A stretch of 64,000 bases of DNA from the NCBI GenBank assembly GCA_026573805.1, contig JAIUSX010000044.1, positions 11,860,001-11,924,000 of the forward strand. The letters are read 5' to 3'. The notes under the pieces are model-generated. The model did not search any database, was not told where the DNA came from, and saw nothing but the letters and a program-made list of their open reading frames with translations. The DNA comes from Hesperophylax magnus (taxonomy: Eukaryota > Arthropoda > Insecta > Trichoptera > Limnephilidae). Positions 10,701 to 22,700 of the stretch are shown here, one piece after another; the first letter of the stretch is position 1; every line of letters begins with the position of its first letter. Position numbers and translations under genes: made by a program.

Positions 10701-13700
10701 AGTTAAAAAATACGGCGCGACGGAAATCACGCCGAAATATGACATATTTTTACGAATTTACTTCAAATATCTGAACTTAAAAGGCCGGCCGCGACGAAAA
10801 ACTGCCGATAAAATTCGATTTACGCGGAAATATTTCATATTTTTACGAATTTACATCAAATATCTTAATTTAAAGGGTCGGCCGCGACGGAAATCGGCCG
10901 CGCATTCCTGATTTACACGGAAATATATCGTATTCGACGGAAATCGGCCGCGCATTCTCGATTTAGACGGCAATATATCGTATTTTTGCGAATTTATTTC
11001 GAATTTAAAGAGCCGGCCGCGACGGAATACGGCCGCGAATTCTCGTTTAACGCGGAAATATGTCGTATTTTTACGAATTTAAATTCAGATATTTGAAATA
11101 AAGGGCCGGCCGCTCGGAAAATTACAGCCAAATCACGATTTACGCGGAAATATATCGTATTTTTACGAATATCTCAATTTAAAGGGCAGGCCGCGACCGA
11201 AATCGGCAGCGAAATCTCGATTTACGCGTAAATATATAGCATTTTTACGAATTTATTGCGAATATCTGAATTTAAAGGGCCCGCCGCTACGGTAATCGGC
11301 CGCGAAAATAAAGAAATAATTGGTATTAATACGAATTTACAGCTAAAATACCACCCGGATTTGAAGAGGCGGCCGAGAAAATCGATTTTCGGCGTATTTT
11401 TTTTTTTTTTTCATAAAAATTCGAATTACGTGGAAATTCGTTAATTCGAAATTTGATTTTTGATGTCCCGTGGATTTCGAATTAACGAGGTTCTACTGTA
11501 TTGACACTTTGTAAAAATGTTGATAATGATGATCTTTAAATTTTATTACGACCGTACTGGGTGTCCGACCCCTTTGACACTTTGTTGTAACATTGCTAGC
11601 TTTTTCTTTACAGATTTCGCACCTACATAGTATAGGGGAAAAACCAAGGCGGGTGGTTTACGACATGATTGTGTTGCAAGGGCTATTTACGAAAATAATA
11701 ATAAAAAAATACCTACTTATCTAGTTTGTCTTTGTCGGCATATCTTTTGTTACACACGCCGCAAGTAAAAGTAATAAAACACAACTTTGGGACTTCACAA
11801 AACGTAAATAACGAATTTCGTTTTATTTTTGGAATTCCCTGATATTTTAAGAATATTTTGAAATTCCCTGACATTTCCCTGATAATTCCCGGTTCGGTAA
11901 AATTCCCTGATAATTCCAGGTCTGTGGCCACCCTGTATTACTACATGGTGAAATGTTATAACTAAATTCAATCATTTTATTACTACATGGTGAAATGTTG
12001 TAACTAAATTCAAACATTCTATTACTACATGGTGAAGTGTTGTGACTAAATTCAATCATTCCATTACCACATGGTGAAATGTTATAACTAAATTCAATCA
12101 TTCTATTACTACATGGTGAAATGTTGTAACTAAATTCAATCATTCTATTACTACATGGTGAAGTGTTGTGACTAAATTCAATCATTCCATTACCACATGG
12201 TGAAATGTTGTAACTTTATTCAATCATTCCATTTATGAATCAACAGCAGTTGGGTGATATTGTGCATTCTCATACTGCATGTGTTTACAGTGGCGGTTCT
12301 TCATGGAGGGATACTTGGGATGAGCCCTATCAGATATTTACAAAACCAACTAAAAGAAAAAAATAGTCGACACTTTGTCTTCACCAAAATGAATTAACTC
12401 TTCAGGCTAATTTGTTCGATTTTGCGAAAAAACAGCTATTACCCGTATAACCAATTTGTTGCTTTTCAGAACAGCATGTAAATATATGGTCACATAGAAA
12501 TCATTTTGTCTCCCTTACCGTCATAATGAGAAATATGATCTAAACCATAGACATATGAATATTAGTAGACCTGCCCTAAGTGATTAAAAGCGTATTATCC
12601 CCACTCCCCATACCGGTTCCATTGGAACTGGCTGTGCTCGCGTATGACCTCAAGTGAAATTTGAAAACGTGACGTCATCATTCTTGTGCGAACTATGGTC
12701 GAGGCATCATCGGTTCATTTTACGAAATAACACGGCAAAATGTTGACTTGTACTGTGAAAACTTGTAAAAATAGATGTGAAAAAGAGAATAAACCCAATT
12801 GTCGTATTACATTCCATATATAAGCATTATTTTACTTTATTTTAAGCATATTCACATCGTATAATATAGATCAGTTTTAGAAACATATACTATCACATCG
12901 AGAAACGTCTGGACGCGAAACACAAAGCTGGTTGGTTGCTGGGAAGTAAATTATGAACATTTATAAAAGTGTCTTAACTAAATACTTAAACGAAATATTC
13001 GACTCTGAAAATAGAACCGAATTTTTTTGCCGAATTTGGACTTCGCAAATTTGTTCATAACGTGGCGAGTAATTTGCGCTCCCATGTAAAAATGTCTATT
13101 CATTCAAAAGCAGGTTTTACTTTTAAGAAGTAAATGGTGATATTATAATGCGAGATGCCTATTTACTGTCAGATTGATTTATTGACGAATCACAGTCAGC
13201 CTTACTCCCTTCGTTCTTCAACAGTTGATTTTACCCCTCGCCATTATCTTCTCGTCTATTAATTCCTATGTCTGTGATCTAAACGGTGTTAGAAAGAGAA
13301 AACACTACATTTTATATTCAAATGTAGAAGCTAATTACAGGAAAATTAAAATGTGCACCTCTATGAAACCAAAGATTCCAACCGGAATTTGAGTAAAAAT
13401 TATGAAACTTTGTGAATGTTTTATCAATTATTTTTAAATGGAACCACAAAAAAGTGAGGTGACAGTAATGTTTATAATACATTTGATAAATAAAATTTAA
13501 TTGGTAGGTATAATTTATTTAAAAACAAAAATTTATACGCCCCTAGGTTATTTTTTTTATGTGAGCAAGTAAGACTATGGTATCCCAATTGGGGTATGTT
13601 GTGAGGCTGAAAGGCAGGGCCGGTCCCAAAAAAAAACAAAAGATAAAAGCAGTCTGCTCTGGGTGCCGACTAAGGAGCAAGGGAGCTGGTAATACTGAAC

Positions 13701-16700
13701 ACCTAACACAGCGCCCTTGAGGTTTTTACTAGCACCTTGGCCGTTTAGCTCAGGGCCAGCCCTGTTGAAGAGTAGGGGGGAAGGAGATGAGGAAGAGTAT
13801 GGGGAACGTATCGATTCTGAATGGTGGTCTTTCACCAGCGAGATACGGAGTGTACCTTCCACTCTAATTAATTTGCTTTATTCACAATCAATCTTTCCAT
13901 CGTGGTAAAATTTGTAAACTAACCTCAATCTTTCAATCCCAACATGAAGCTGGTGAGCCTCAGAAAGTCCCCCTCCTACGGCAACACCTCCAAATAGTGG
14001 ATCGTATTCTCTGAGCACGTTTTCAATTTCTAACAACTTTTCATTTTCAGCATCAGAATCCGAGTCATTTCCTGTAATTAAACAAAAAGAAATATTATTA
14101 TGAAAAATTAGAAAACAAACTTTATATTTTCCAACATAATATACTGTTAGCAATAATAAAACGCTAAGTAAATGGTTATGATGAAATATTATATTGTCTT
14201 CACGGTCTATTACAATAATAACATCCAATATTCAGTAAGGTTATATCGCGCATTGCGCAGTTCCAAATCTCAGCCACTTGCAATCCTTGCTCGTCCCGCG
14301 GGTGGCCGGGTGGAGGTGGAGTCGCTCCCGCCTTCAACCAGCAGCGCCTCTGCCGGCCATACCGTGAACCACTCGCGAAGTGTAGATGCCTGATTGGCTG
14401 ACAGTGATGAGAGTGGCGCCTCTGGCGGCCAATTGGTGAACTAAACACTGTGGCAGCAGTATTTGAATGTGCTGCTAACAATACAGTATATTCTCTCTAT
14501 TCCGAACCTCCAGTTATCCGATGGATGGGTGTAACACAAGATGTTAATCATCGAAGAAAAAAGTTTGTTTTCGTTCATCATAATTTTATGAAGAGTGCAC
14601 TGACTCCAGCAAAACAAATACTATTTACAATCAGTAACCTCGCATATCAATGCCAATCGAAGTGGGGAACCAACTCGTAAATTAAATCTGTGTAAAAATA
14701 AACTGCGATCGTAGGCATTTTAAAACATTGTAATGACAGTAGTTTAGTTTTAAAGTAAAAGAAATATGTATGTCCGTCTTTTAAAGTCATAGACAAATAG
14801 GTGATATCTATGCTTTTGACCTATATACGGATTTAGATGCTAAGCTCGACAATCCATCCAAGCCCAGCTTGCATCTAATATACCTTAGTGGAGAAGAAGA
14901 ATAAGAATTGTACGAAGTTAGCAAGGGAATATAACTTTGGTATATCCCCAGAATCCGATTTGAAAGATAAAAAGAATATAATTTTAACTTCACCGCAGAA
15001 ATTTATCTATTTTCTTTTTCAGACAGTGAGTTGATTTTTCACGAAAAAGGCGCTACATAAATAAGCCAAATATTATTATTATTATTCGTGTTCCTGCCAG
15101 GATTGGGCGTATTGTGAGGCCGTACTGGATCATGATTATTTCATTCTAGATAGAATTCCATCATTCTACCATATTCATTAATAATTAAACCTGTATCTAT
15201 AATTTATTGTCTTGCTGAAATAAAAATGCTTAACATGTAACTGAGTTTTAAATTTTCCTCTCGTGAGAGAATATTTTGAAATTTAAAATTTTTATTTTTT
15301 TTTAACATTTTAGGCTAATAAATGGGGCAGGCTCCGAATGAGAATTATGTTGTCTATGGTCGAGTGTTTTTTTTTAGTTTTTTATATCTTTGTCGATGGT
15401 GTGTGATGTAGAGTAATTGCAAGCCAATTATGTGTCCAAATATTAGCATATCTATGATTAAATAACAGATCAATTAGTTTCATACAAAAACCCCAGAGAT
15501 TTCGATCTAGTGAGTGGTTTATTTGTGGTTAAAAGGCTCCATAAAATGTCAAACTCTCAAATAATCCAAAAATCCAGCCATTTCTCAAAGATTCAAGTAA
15601 TCGTTAAACCGAAGAAGCTCGGATTATACTGTACCTACATATTTATTATCTACATGATCATCATAATATTGCTGATTAAAATGTGTTTAGATTATGAATT
15701 TGAACTAAAAATATACCGGTAAGTTTTTAGATTCTCACGGCCAAAAGCATTTTTGTTGTTTGTTTTTGGGGTGTTATGCCGTGTTGCGCTAACTCCTTCT
15801 TTAGCCTAAGGAAGGAGTTAGCGCAACACGGCATAACACCCCAAAAACAAACAACAAAAATAAAAATATACCGATCAAAATTTAAATTAACAAACTTTAT
15901 GCTTCATTGTGATCTATTCAAATTGTGGACCATTGAAATGTCACAAAAAAAAAAAACAAAATGGCATTGATTGGTGCTAGCGAAACAACTGGTTAAATAT
16001 TTAAAGCTTTTTTTTTCAACTTTATCATGTTCAAAATTAAAATATTGCATTAAAGTATATATAGTAAGACCGTTAGTGTATAAGATGTAATGAAAAACTG
16101 TTGATTTCCCAGAATTAAAATAAATGTTTTGTACAAAAATAATTACCTTCTCTACTGATAGTCTTGTACACGTCCCAGTCCTCGTCCCGCATGCCAAAGT
16201 CATCATTTTCTTTCTCTTTCTTGGCAAGGTGCGATATGAGGCGCATGCGCTCCTGCGCAGCGGCTGTCCTGCGGCGGGCCATGTCGAGGCGACGCTGCTT
16301 GCGCGAATACTTGGTCGACTGAATATCTGCACGCTGCCAGAACAAAATGCACTATCATTTTAAGTCATTGCCTGATTGATTAGGACTGCGACCCTCACTC
16401 CAATTACCCCGATGAACCAGGCTCTACCACTCTTCACGTAGTTACTTAGTTACTTAGTTACCGAGTTACTCATGTTCCAGATGCCTGTGCTAAGTTGATC
16501 ATCTCAACTCATCGGTGATTTTCCTCCGCCTTCCACTTTGCCAGTGATTGTGAGCTTCTCTAGGTTCGAGGTTCAGATTGAACTACTTAACGATTCTTTT
16601 TTAGCAACTATCTTTTGAAGGATGTCTTAAGTTTTAAAATACATTTAAAAATAGTTATTTTATTTATTCCTAAAGGCATTTTCAAAATTTATCTTAATTT

Positions 16701-19700
16701 GCAAATAAAAATGTATTTCTTCTCGTGTACTTCTTGAATAAAGTCAATGTCAAATGCTATACCTTTTTCTTGAATTCTTCCAGCCAAGCAGAGAACTGCA
16801 CCGGATCAGAGGGAGGTTGGTATTTACTGTTGCCGCTGACAGAACTCTTCTCGTCAATGATCAGTATCCCGGGGTCATTCTCTGTGGTCGCCACTGCAAC
16901 TATCTTCTGCCGAATCTTCTCAATTCTGGTGTTCAGCTGGTTTATCTGACGCTGGAAGGGAAGCGGCATTGTGAAAAGGTAATCTTTATTGATTTACAGG
17001 ACCAAATAATTTGTTGAAGGAAAACAATTAATCTAGGTAGATAATGGCATTTAACAAAAAATACATGAATACCGCATGGGAGTTCCAACTATCTGGAGCC
17101 AGTGGGACTATGGCATCCTCAATTATTTGGGTACGTTATGAGGTTTTAAGCATTTCAATTCTAAATGGTGGTCTTCCTCCAGGGCGATACTTAGTATCCA
17201 TTCTGGGCAAGTCTATTCAGGTGTTTTTTTCCCTCATAACATAAAAGTATATCACTGATTGTAAACCTCTCCCTCTTTTTTATAAATGGAGCATGTAGCA
17301 GAAAGAGAGGTTTCAACAAAGTTCTCAGTGGCAGGACCATAGGATAGAGAGAGTTGTTGAACATCTACATTCTAAAAAAGGTCCGTGGTTTACTTTCAAA
17401 GCCACGTAGATCACAGTTCTTATATTTAATCTGTTTCTAGTACTGAGCAGAAAGATAATAACTACCTTAAGTTCCTCATAGTTTTTAATATCAAATGACT
17501 GAATAGCTCTATAAAATTCCTCTTCTTCTCCTTCCTCCAGTAAATCCTAAAGAAGAAAACAAATGCATATTAATATTATTCTAGCGGAATAACTTGTTGT
17601 CTTCAATGATTAAATTGTGATATTTAATCATTGAAGACAATATTAACAACTCTCAAACCGGCAAGGAAGAAGTCTTAGGTTTAATTCCTAGAACCAACTG
17701 AATCTTTTCTGTCTTTTTATTAATTTAATTACTATTTTGTGCCTATATAAAAACTACAACAAAATTCTTTTGGTAATAGTGTAGTTCTGCATAAAATGAA
17801 AGCAAATATCAATGATGTAAACACTAAAAAAACATCTGAAAGAAGTCAGATGTTTTTCCATTATCAATCAGTATAAATCTAATACGGCGGAAAATCCATT
17901 TGTCAAAATGTTCAGGAGGGAAAAAACCTTAAAAAATAAACCTAAATGCTGTTTATTTTGTGTTGCTGTTTCATATTAGAAAATATGTTTTACTATCGTT
18001 TGCGTCTATGCAAAATTATTTGTATTGCTATATTGCCGTAGGATTATTTGTATTGTATCAATTGTATTGGATCTTGGGATAAAGGCGGTCTCGCTTGCTT
18101 CTTTAGTGGGGATGATTCATTCGCGGTATTGACTTTAACCAAGTGCAAGAAGTCTATTGGTCTATTTTAAAATTTGAATGCACCAATCTGGAATCGAACT
18201 GAAAGCACTTGGACAATATCATATATTAATGATATAGTGATGTACATCAGGGTAAGCTGATAAAATACTACACATCTTACTTGTAATGCCAAAAGTTGAT
18301 TTAATTGTTCTTCATCTTCCGCTAGTTTTTCCTCTCTTTTCCTGGCATTTATATCCATTAGTCGCTTCGCCATTTCTTTTTTTCTCTCCTTCTGAACTTC
18401 AACTATTGAAAACATACATATTCGTTAAAATAATATAATCACGAGTAGAGGGATGTATAGTTACCATTTATAGCTGCTTCCGGGTGGCATTCAATCAATA
18501 TTGTTAATTTTGTTAAAATATTTCTTGAAAGCCACTGAACATTGATGCAGGAAATAAAAGAATTTTATTCACTTAGCTTTTGCATAGGAAAATGGATGCA
18601 TAGACCTCACTAGTACATCACTAGAAATGATTTCATCATCACACCACGTTTTAAACATAAAGTATGCATAAAGTCTGATACAAAAATGTTAATAAAATTG
18701 GACAGCATTGCTATAAGCCCTTATAGGTTGCTGGTTAGTATTCATGCCACATGTGCTATAAGGGGTTAAATGGCAAGACCGAGATCACTCAATGAGAAAA
18801 AGATGTATCTTTGAAAAAGCAGTATGGCCCAAGTGCATACTCAAATCAAAACCTCCTAGATCACAAGGCCGGGACAATCATTTAAAGCAGCCTCCTAACT
18901 TGTACGGTATTTTACAAAAAAGTTTTGTTTTAATTTTTTTTTCAATTTATTCCTTTTTATTAAAACATCTTAAAATGTTTTAGTTAATTTAAAAATACAT
19001 TATTTTGAGGTTCTCGTATAAGTTAGGAGGCTGATTTGATTGAGTGTCCCGGCCTTGTGATCTAGGAGGATTTGCTCAAATGCACTTGGATTGAATCTCT
19101 GGAGAACATATTCTGATTCAATTTAATATTCAAACGTGTTACATTTTAGTGCTTTGTAATAGAGGTCAAATTATGGAAATGTGTATTTGCTATATTTTTG
19201 AAATATACATATTCAAAGAAGCCATTTATTAGAGTGATTTTAAATTAAAATAACAACTGTGAGGAAGAAACAAAACACACACTTTAAGCAATACAAAACA
19301 TTCATGAATCATGTTATTATCAAAATGTACCTTCAATGTTAAAAATGACTTGCAATCGTTATTTACCTGACAAAGTAGGGTTTGCAATTGGCAAAGCGTA
19401 TGGCAGCTGTATCTTCCTCACATTGGCTTCATAGTGCTCTGGCTCGTTCCAGCGCATGATCTCCTCCTGATAGTGGACCGAGATGTGCCCGTGCTCCAGC
19501 AACAGCTCCTCGGCGCGGGACGGAGTGATGGCATTCAGGTGGACGGGATATTTGAGCTGCAGCAGCTTATGGAGATAGCTGACTATTTGAAAGCCACCTG
19601 AAAATTACACATAAAAATTGATTAATTTATTATTATAAGCAATAAATACAGGGTTTTCCAATAAGAGGTGTTATTTTGAATAGCCCGCTATTTCGGTAGA

Positions 19701-22700
19701 TGTTACTTTTGAAGCTGTCATTTTTTGACATTTGACAAGCAGAAACTACGTCATTAATAAAAATGGAACAATACACGCTTCAACAACGCATTGAAATTAT
19801 TAATATTCACTTGGGTGAATCAAATGCAAATCATCTTGAGTGATGAGGCCCATTTCCACCTCGGTGGCTTCGTCAACAAGCAAAATTGTCGCATCTGGGG
19901 CTCGGAAAACCCAAGAGTTATTGTTGAAAAGCCTCTCTATCCTCAACGTTTGACTGTTTGGTGCGGTTTATGGTCCAGCGGAGTCATTGGACCTTACTTT
20001 TTCGAAAATGAGGCTGGAGCAACAGTTACGGTGAATGGATTGCGCTATCGAGAGATGATTAATGATTTTCTATGGCCGGAATTGGATGGTATTGATCTGG
20101 ACAACGTTTACTTTCAACAAGACGGCGCTACGTGCCACACAAGCAACGAAACCATTGATCTTTTACGATTGAATATCAAAATAACACCTCTTATTGGAAA
20201 ACCCAAATATATATATATTTATGAATCTCATCTGAGTGTAGATAAATATTATAGATTTAAAAGTTAATATATATCTGGGGGTTAATACTAGAAGTATCAG
20301 TTAAGTTAGGTATCAGAAAGTACTCTAAAATGGCCCGTCTTTTAAAGTTATAAATGTTTATGTCAGCCGCTCTAGATTAATTAAAGTGTGGCCTGTTAAG
20401 TTTGTATGTCAACATAATGTTACCACATATGCTAAGATATCAACCAATAATATTGCTTTTCCTTAACATTTGACTCGGGAATATTAACTCCCAGGTGTAA
20501 ACTAGCATTTTTTATGAAAACATTAATGTTTTGGATATCAGCAGCGCAATTGTTATGAAAGTGGATCAATTAATCGACCTGTGTGAAATCCAATTGTTTT
20601 GAAAGTGGATCAATTAATCGACCTGTGTGAAATCCAATTGTTTTGAAAGTGGATCAATTGATCAATCCCCTGGACGTCGATAAAATAATATACATAGTAA
20701 TTAGTATTTTAATGTGTATTTATTGAACTTTTTTTTCGTTTCATGTAGTATTATGTAATAATAAAATTTGCAAACCTCGACAAATATTTTACAAATGCCA
20801 ATTTTTTCAGGAGCGTCTAAGGTAAACTTTTAAATGTAATACAAAGCGTGATGCTCTCTCTTTCTAACACTATACCATAATACAAAATGAAAAAACTTTT
20901 ATGAGTTCAAAAAGAGGGTTAAATTAATATGAAATATTTAATGGCACGATATTTTCATGATACAAACCTAAATTGATTCTCCTTGCATGCCTCCTAATAA
21001 CTTCTCCTTTAAGAACAGGTATGATGTGAGTGGTGTGATAACCGCAGTTAATAATAAGTCCTGTGTTCCCAACATTATTATGGTAGAATGAAAATAGAGA
21101 ATCCACTCCGTAGGCCAAAGAGGGGACTCCGTAGCATTCAAAAAGTAACTCGGACATTACTGAAAAATGAAAGAAATAGATAATATTAAAAATGATCATT
21201 ATGTAAGAAAGCACGAATACAATAAAACTGTAAACCATTCACGCATTCTTCTTTCACAGTTCAAACGTCACACTGGAACGAGCTGATAGTATGGGGTGCC
21301 CTCTAAAATGACATTTTCAAGCAGAAAATAAAAAAGGCTATTTTTACTCACACCAGCAAAATGCTTAACAGGCGGCGGCAAGAATATTCAATAAATAAAA
21401 TTACAATATTTAATTATTGAAGACAATATTAACGATTTCTAAACGAAAATTTAAAACAAAAATCACAAAGAGATACGGTCACATCTAGGACTCGAACCCA
21501 AGATGTGACCAGTCCTAGATGTGACCGTATCTTTTTCTAATTTTTTAGTTTCAAATAATCGTTTAGGAATCGCTAATATTGTCAATAATTAAATATTACA
21601 ATTTGAGGTTTTACTCATTAAGTTATTCCAAAAATTAAATTACATTTTTGTTAAGGCCAATGTGAACACATAATGATAATGTGACATTCTGATTTTTGTG
21701 TTTAACAAACCCAGTAGAAGGCAAAATGAGTGTATAAGGTCGACACTGCAATTGCAGTGATTCGTGATGTGCATGGGCACAATTCTTCAACACTACAATT
21801 GTAGGGCTCCAGCTCTTAAGGGTTAATTTCCATTTGCCTTTAAATGCTTATTTAAATTTTTGGAATTCTGTTTTTACTAACATATATTTATTTCCATTCA
21901 TTTTCAGGTTTTTTCTTCTCATTTCTTAACTTGAGAGTACCAAACATTAAAGCGAATGCTTATTTTATTGAATACCATCTACCTTACATTACAAAAATTA
22001 AGTTGCACTGCTTTGGGGTAAATCGCAATTACGTTCTTTTTATTTGTTATCATTTTGTACAATACGCAAAACATTGTGAACAACATCGTAAGCGATAAAG
22101 TTTAACAAATGTTTCGCTAAGTGTTTCGGCAAAACAACATAACCGCCATTTAACCCCAAAGCTGGGCAAATTTAAGAATGTTCGCAATATGAGGTGGATC
22201 GCCGTGTATTTTTATTATTATTTTTTTTAATGTGAATACCACACAAAATTCCTAACTGCTCCCAACCGTCTGGAGCCAGTGAGATTACGGCATCCCCAAT
22301 TGGGGTATGTTGTTAGGCTGAAGGTAGTGTGGAGGGAAAGGATATGGGGGAAGAGGAACGTGGGGGGAGTACCTACCTCAGATCTGGTCACCAAACATGG
22401 CTTAAGCCATTTCAAGCAATGTTTCAATTCTGAATGGTGGTTTTACACCAGGGCGATACTGAAAGTATCTTCCACTCTGGAACTTGCCGCAAGTATACTA
22501 TATATATTATTTAATTAATAAATTGGGGAAATAGCACTAATTCATCAAATAAAATGTATTCGCGCAAGCCGGTATTTGAACCCGCGGCCTTCGGATTGCT
22601 AGTCAAGAGCCTTACCACAGAGGTCGTCAAATATTGAAAAATCGATAATAAACTTTTTAGTGTATAGAGGACCAGAATCCATTTTGGGCATGAAAATTGG

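Larger units (their letters stand above)
9856..11935. mobile_element. CAGGG-TIR DNA element with 5-bp TATTA duplication (hAT-like, non-autonomous)
   Basis: The element starts CAGGGTGGCCAC and ends with the exact reverse complement GTGGCCACCCTG. Both ends carry AATTCCCTGATAATTCC-type repeats just inside. TATTA flanks it at 9851-9855 and 11936-11940. The sequence on either side joins into one unit of the 42-bp minisatellite, which confirms the insertion site. The CAGGG terminus suits hAT, although 8-bp duplications are usual there. Of its 2080 bp, 1303 bp are a later pogo-like insertion, leaving about 775 bp of its own. Confidence 0.75.

Noticed and set aside
11847..12185. Minus-strand frame with a 14-residue repeat (MIEFSYNISPCSN-like)
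   Set aside because: It is the translation of the 42-bp minisatellite inside an ACTR5 intron; 42 is divisible by three, so an open repeat frame is expected. No start context or splice support.
11937..12236. CRISPR array
   Set aside because: Repeats are contiguous 42-bp units without unique spacers, in a eukaryotic intron.
13878..14228. Minus-strand frame starting upstream of ACTR5 exon 10 as a separate gene
   Set aside because: Only 14071-13924 is coding (Arp5 exon 10); the upstream part is intron read-through.
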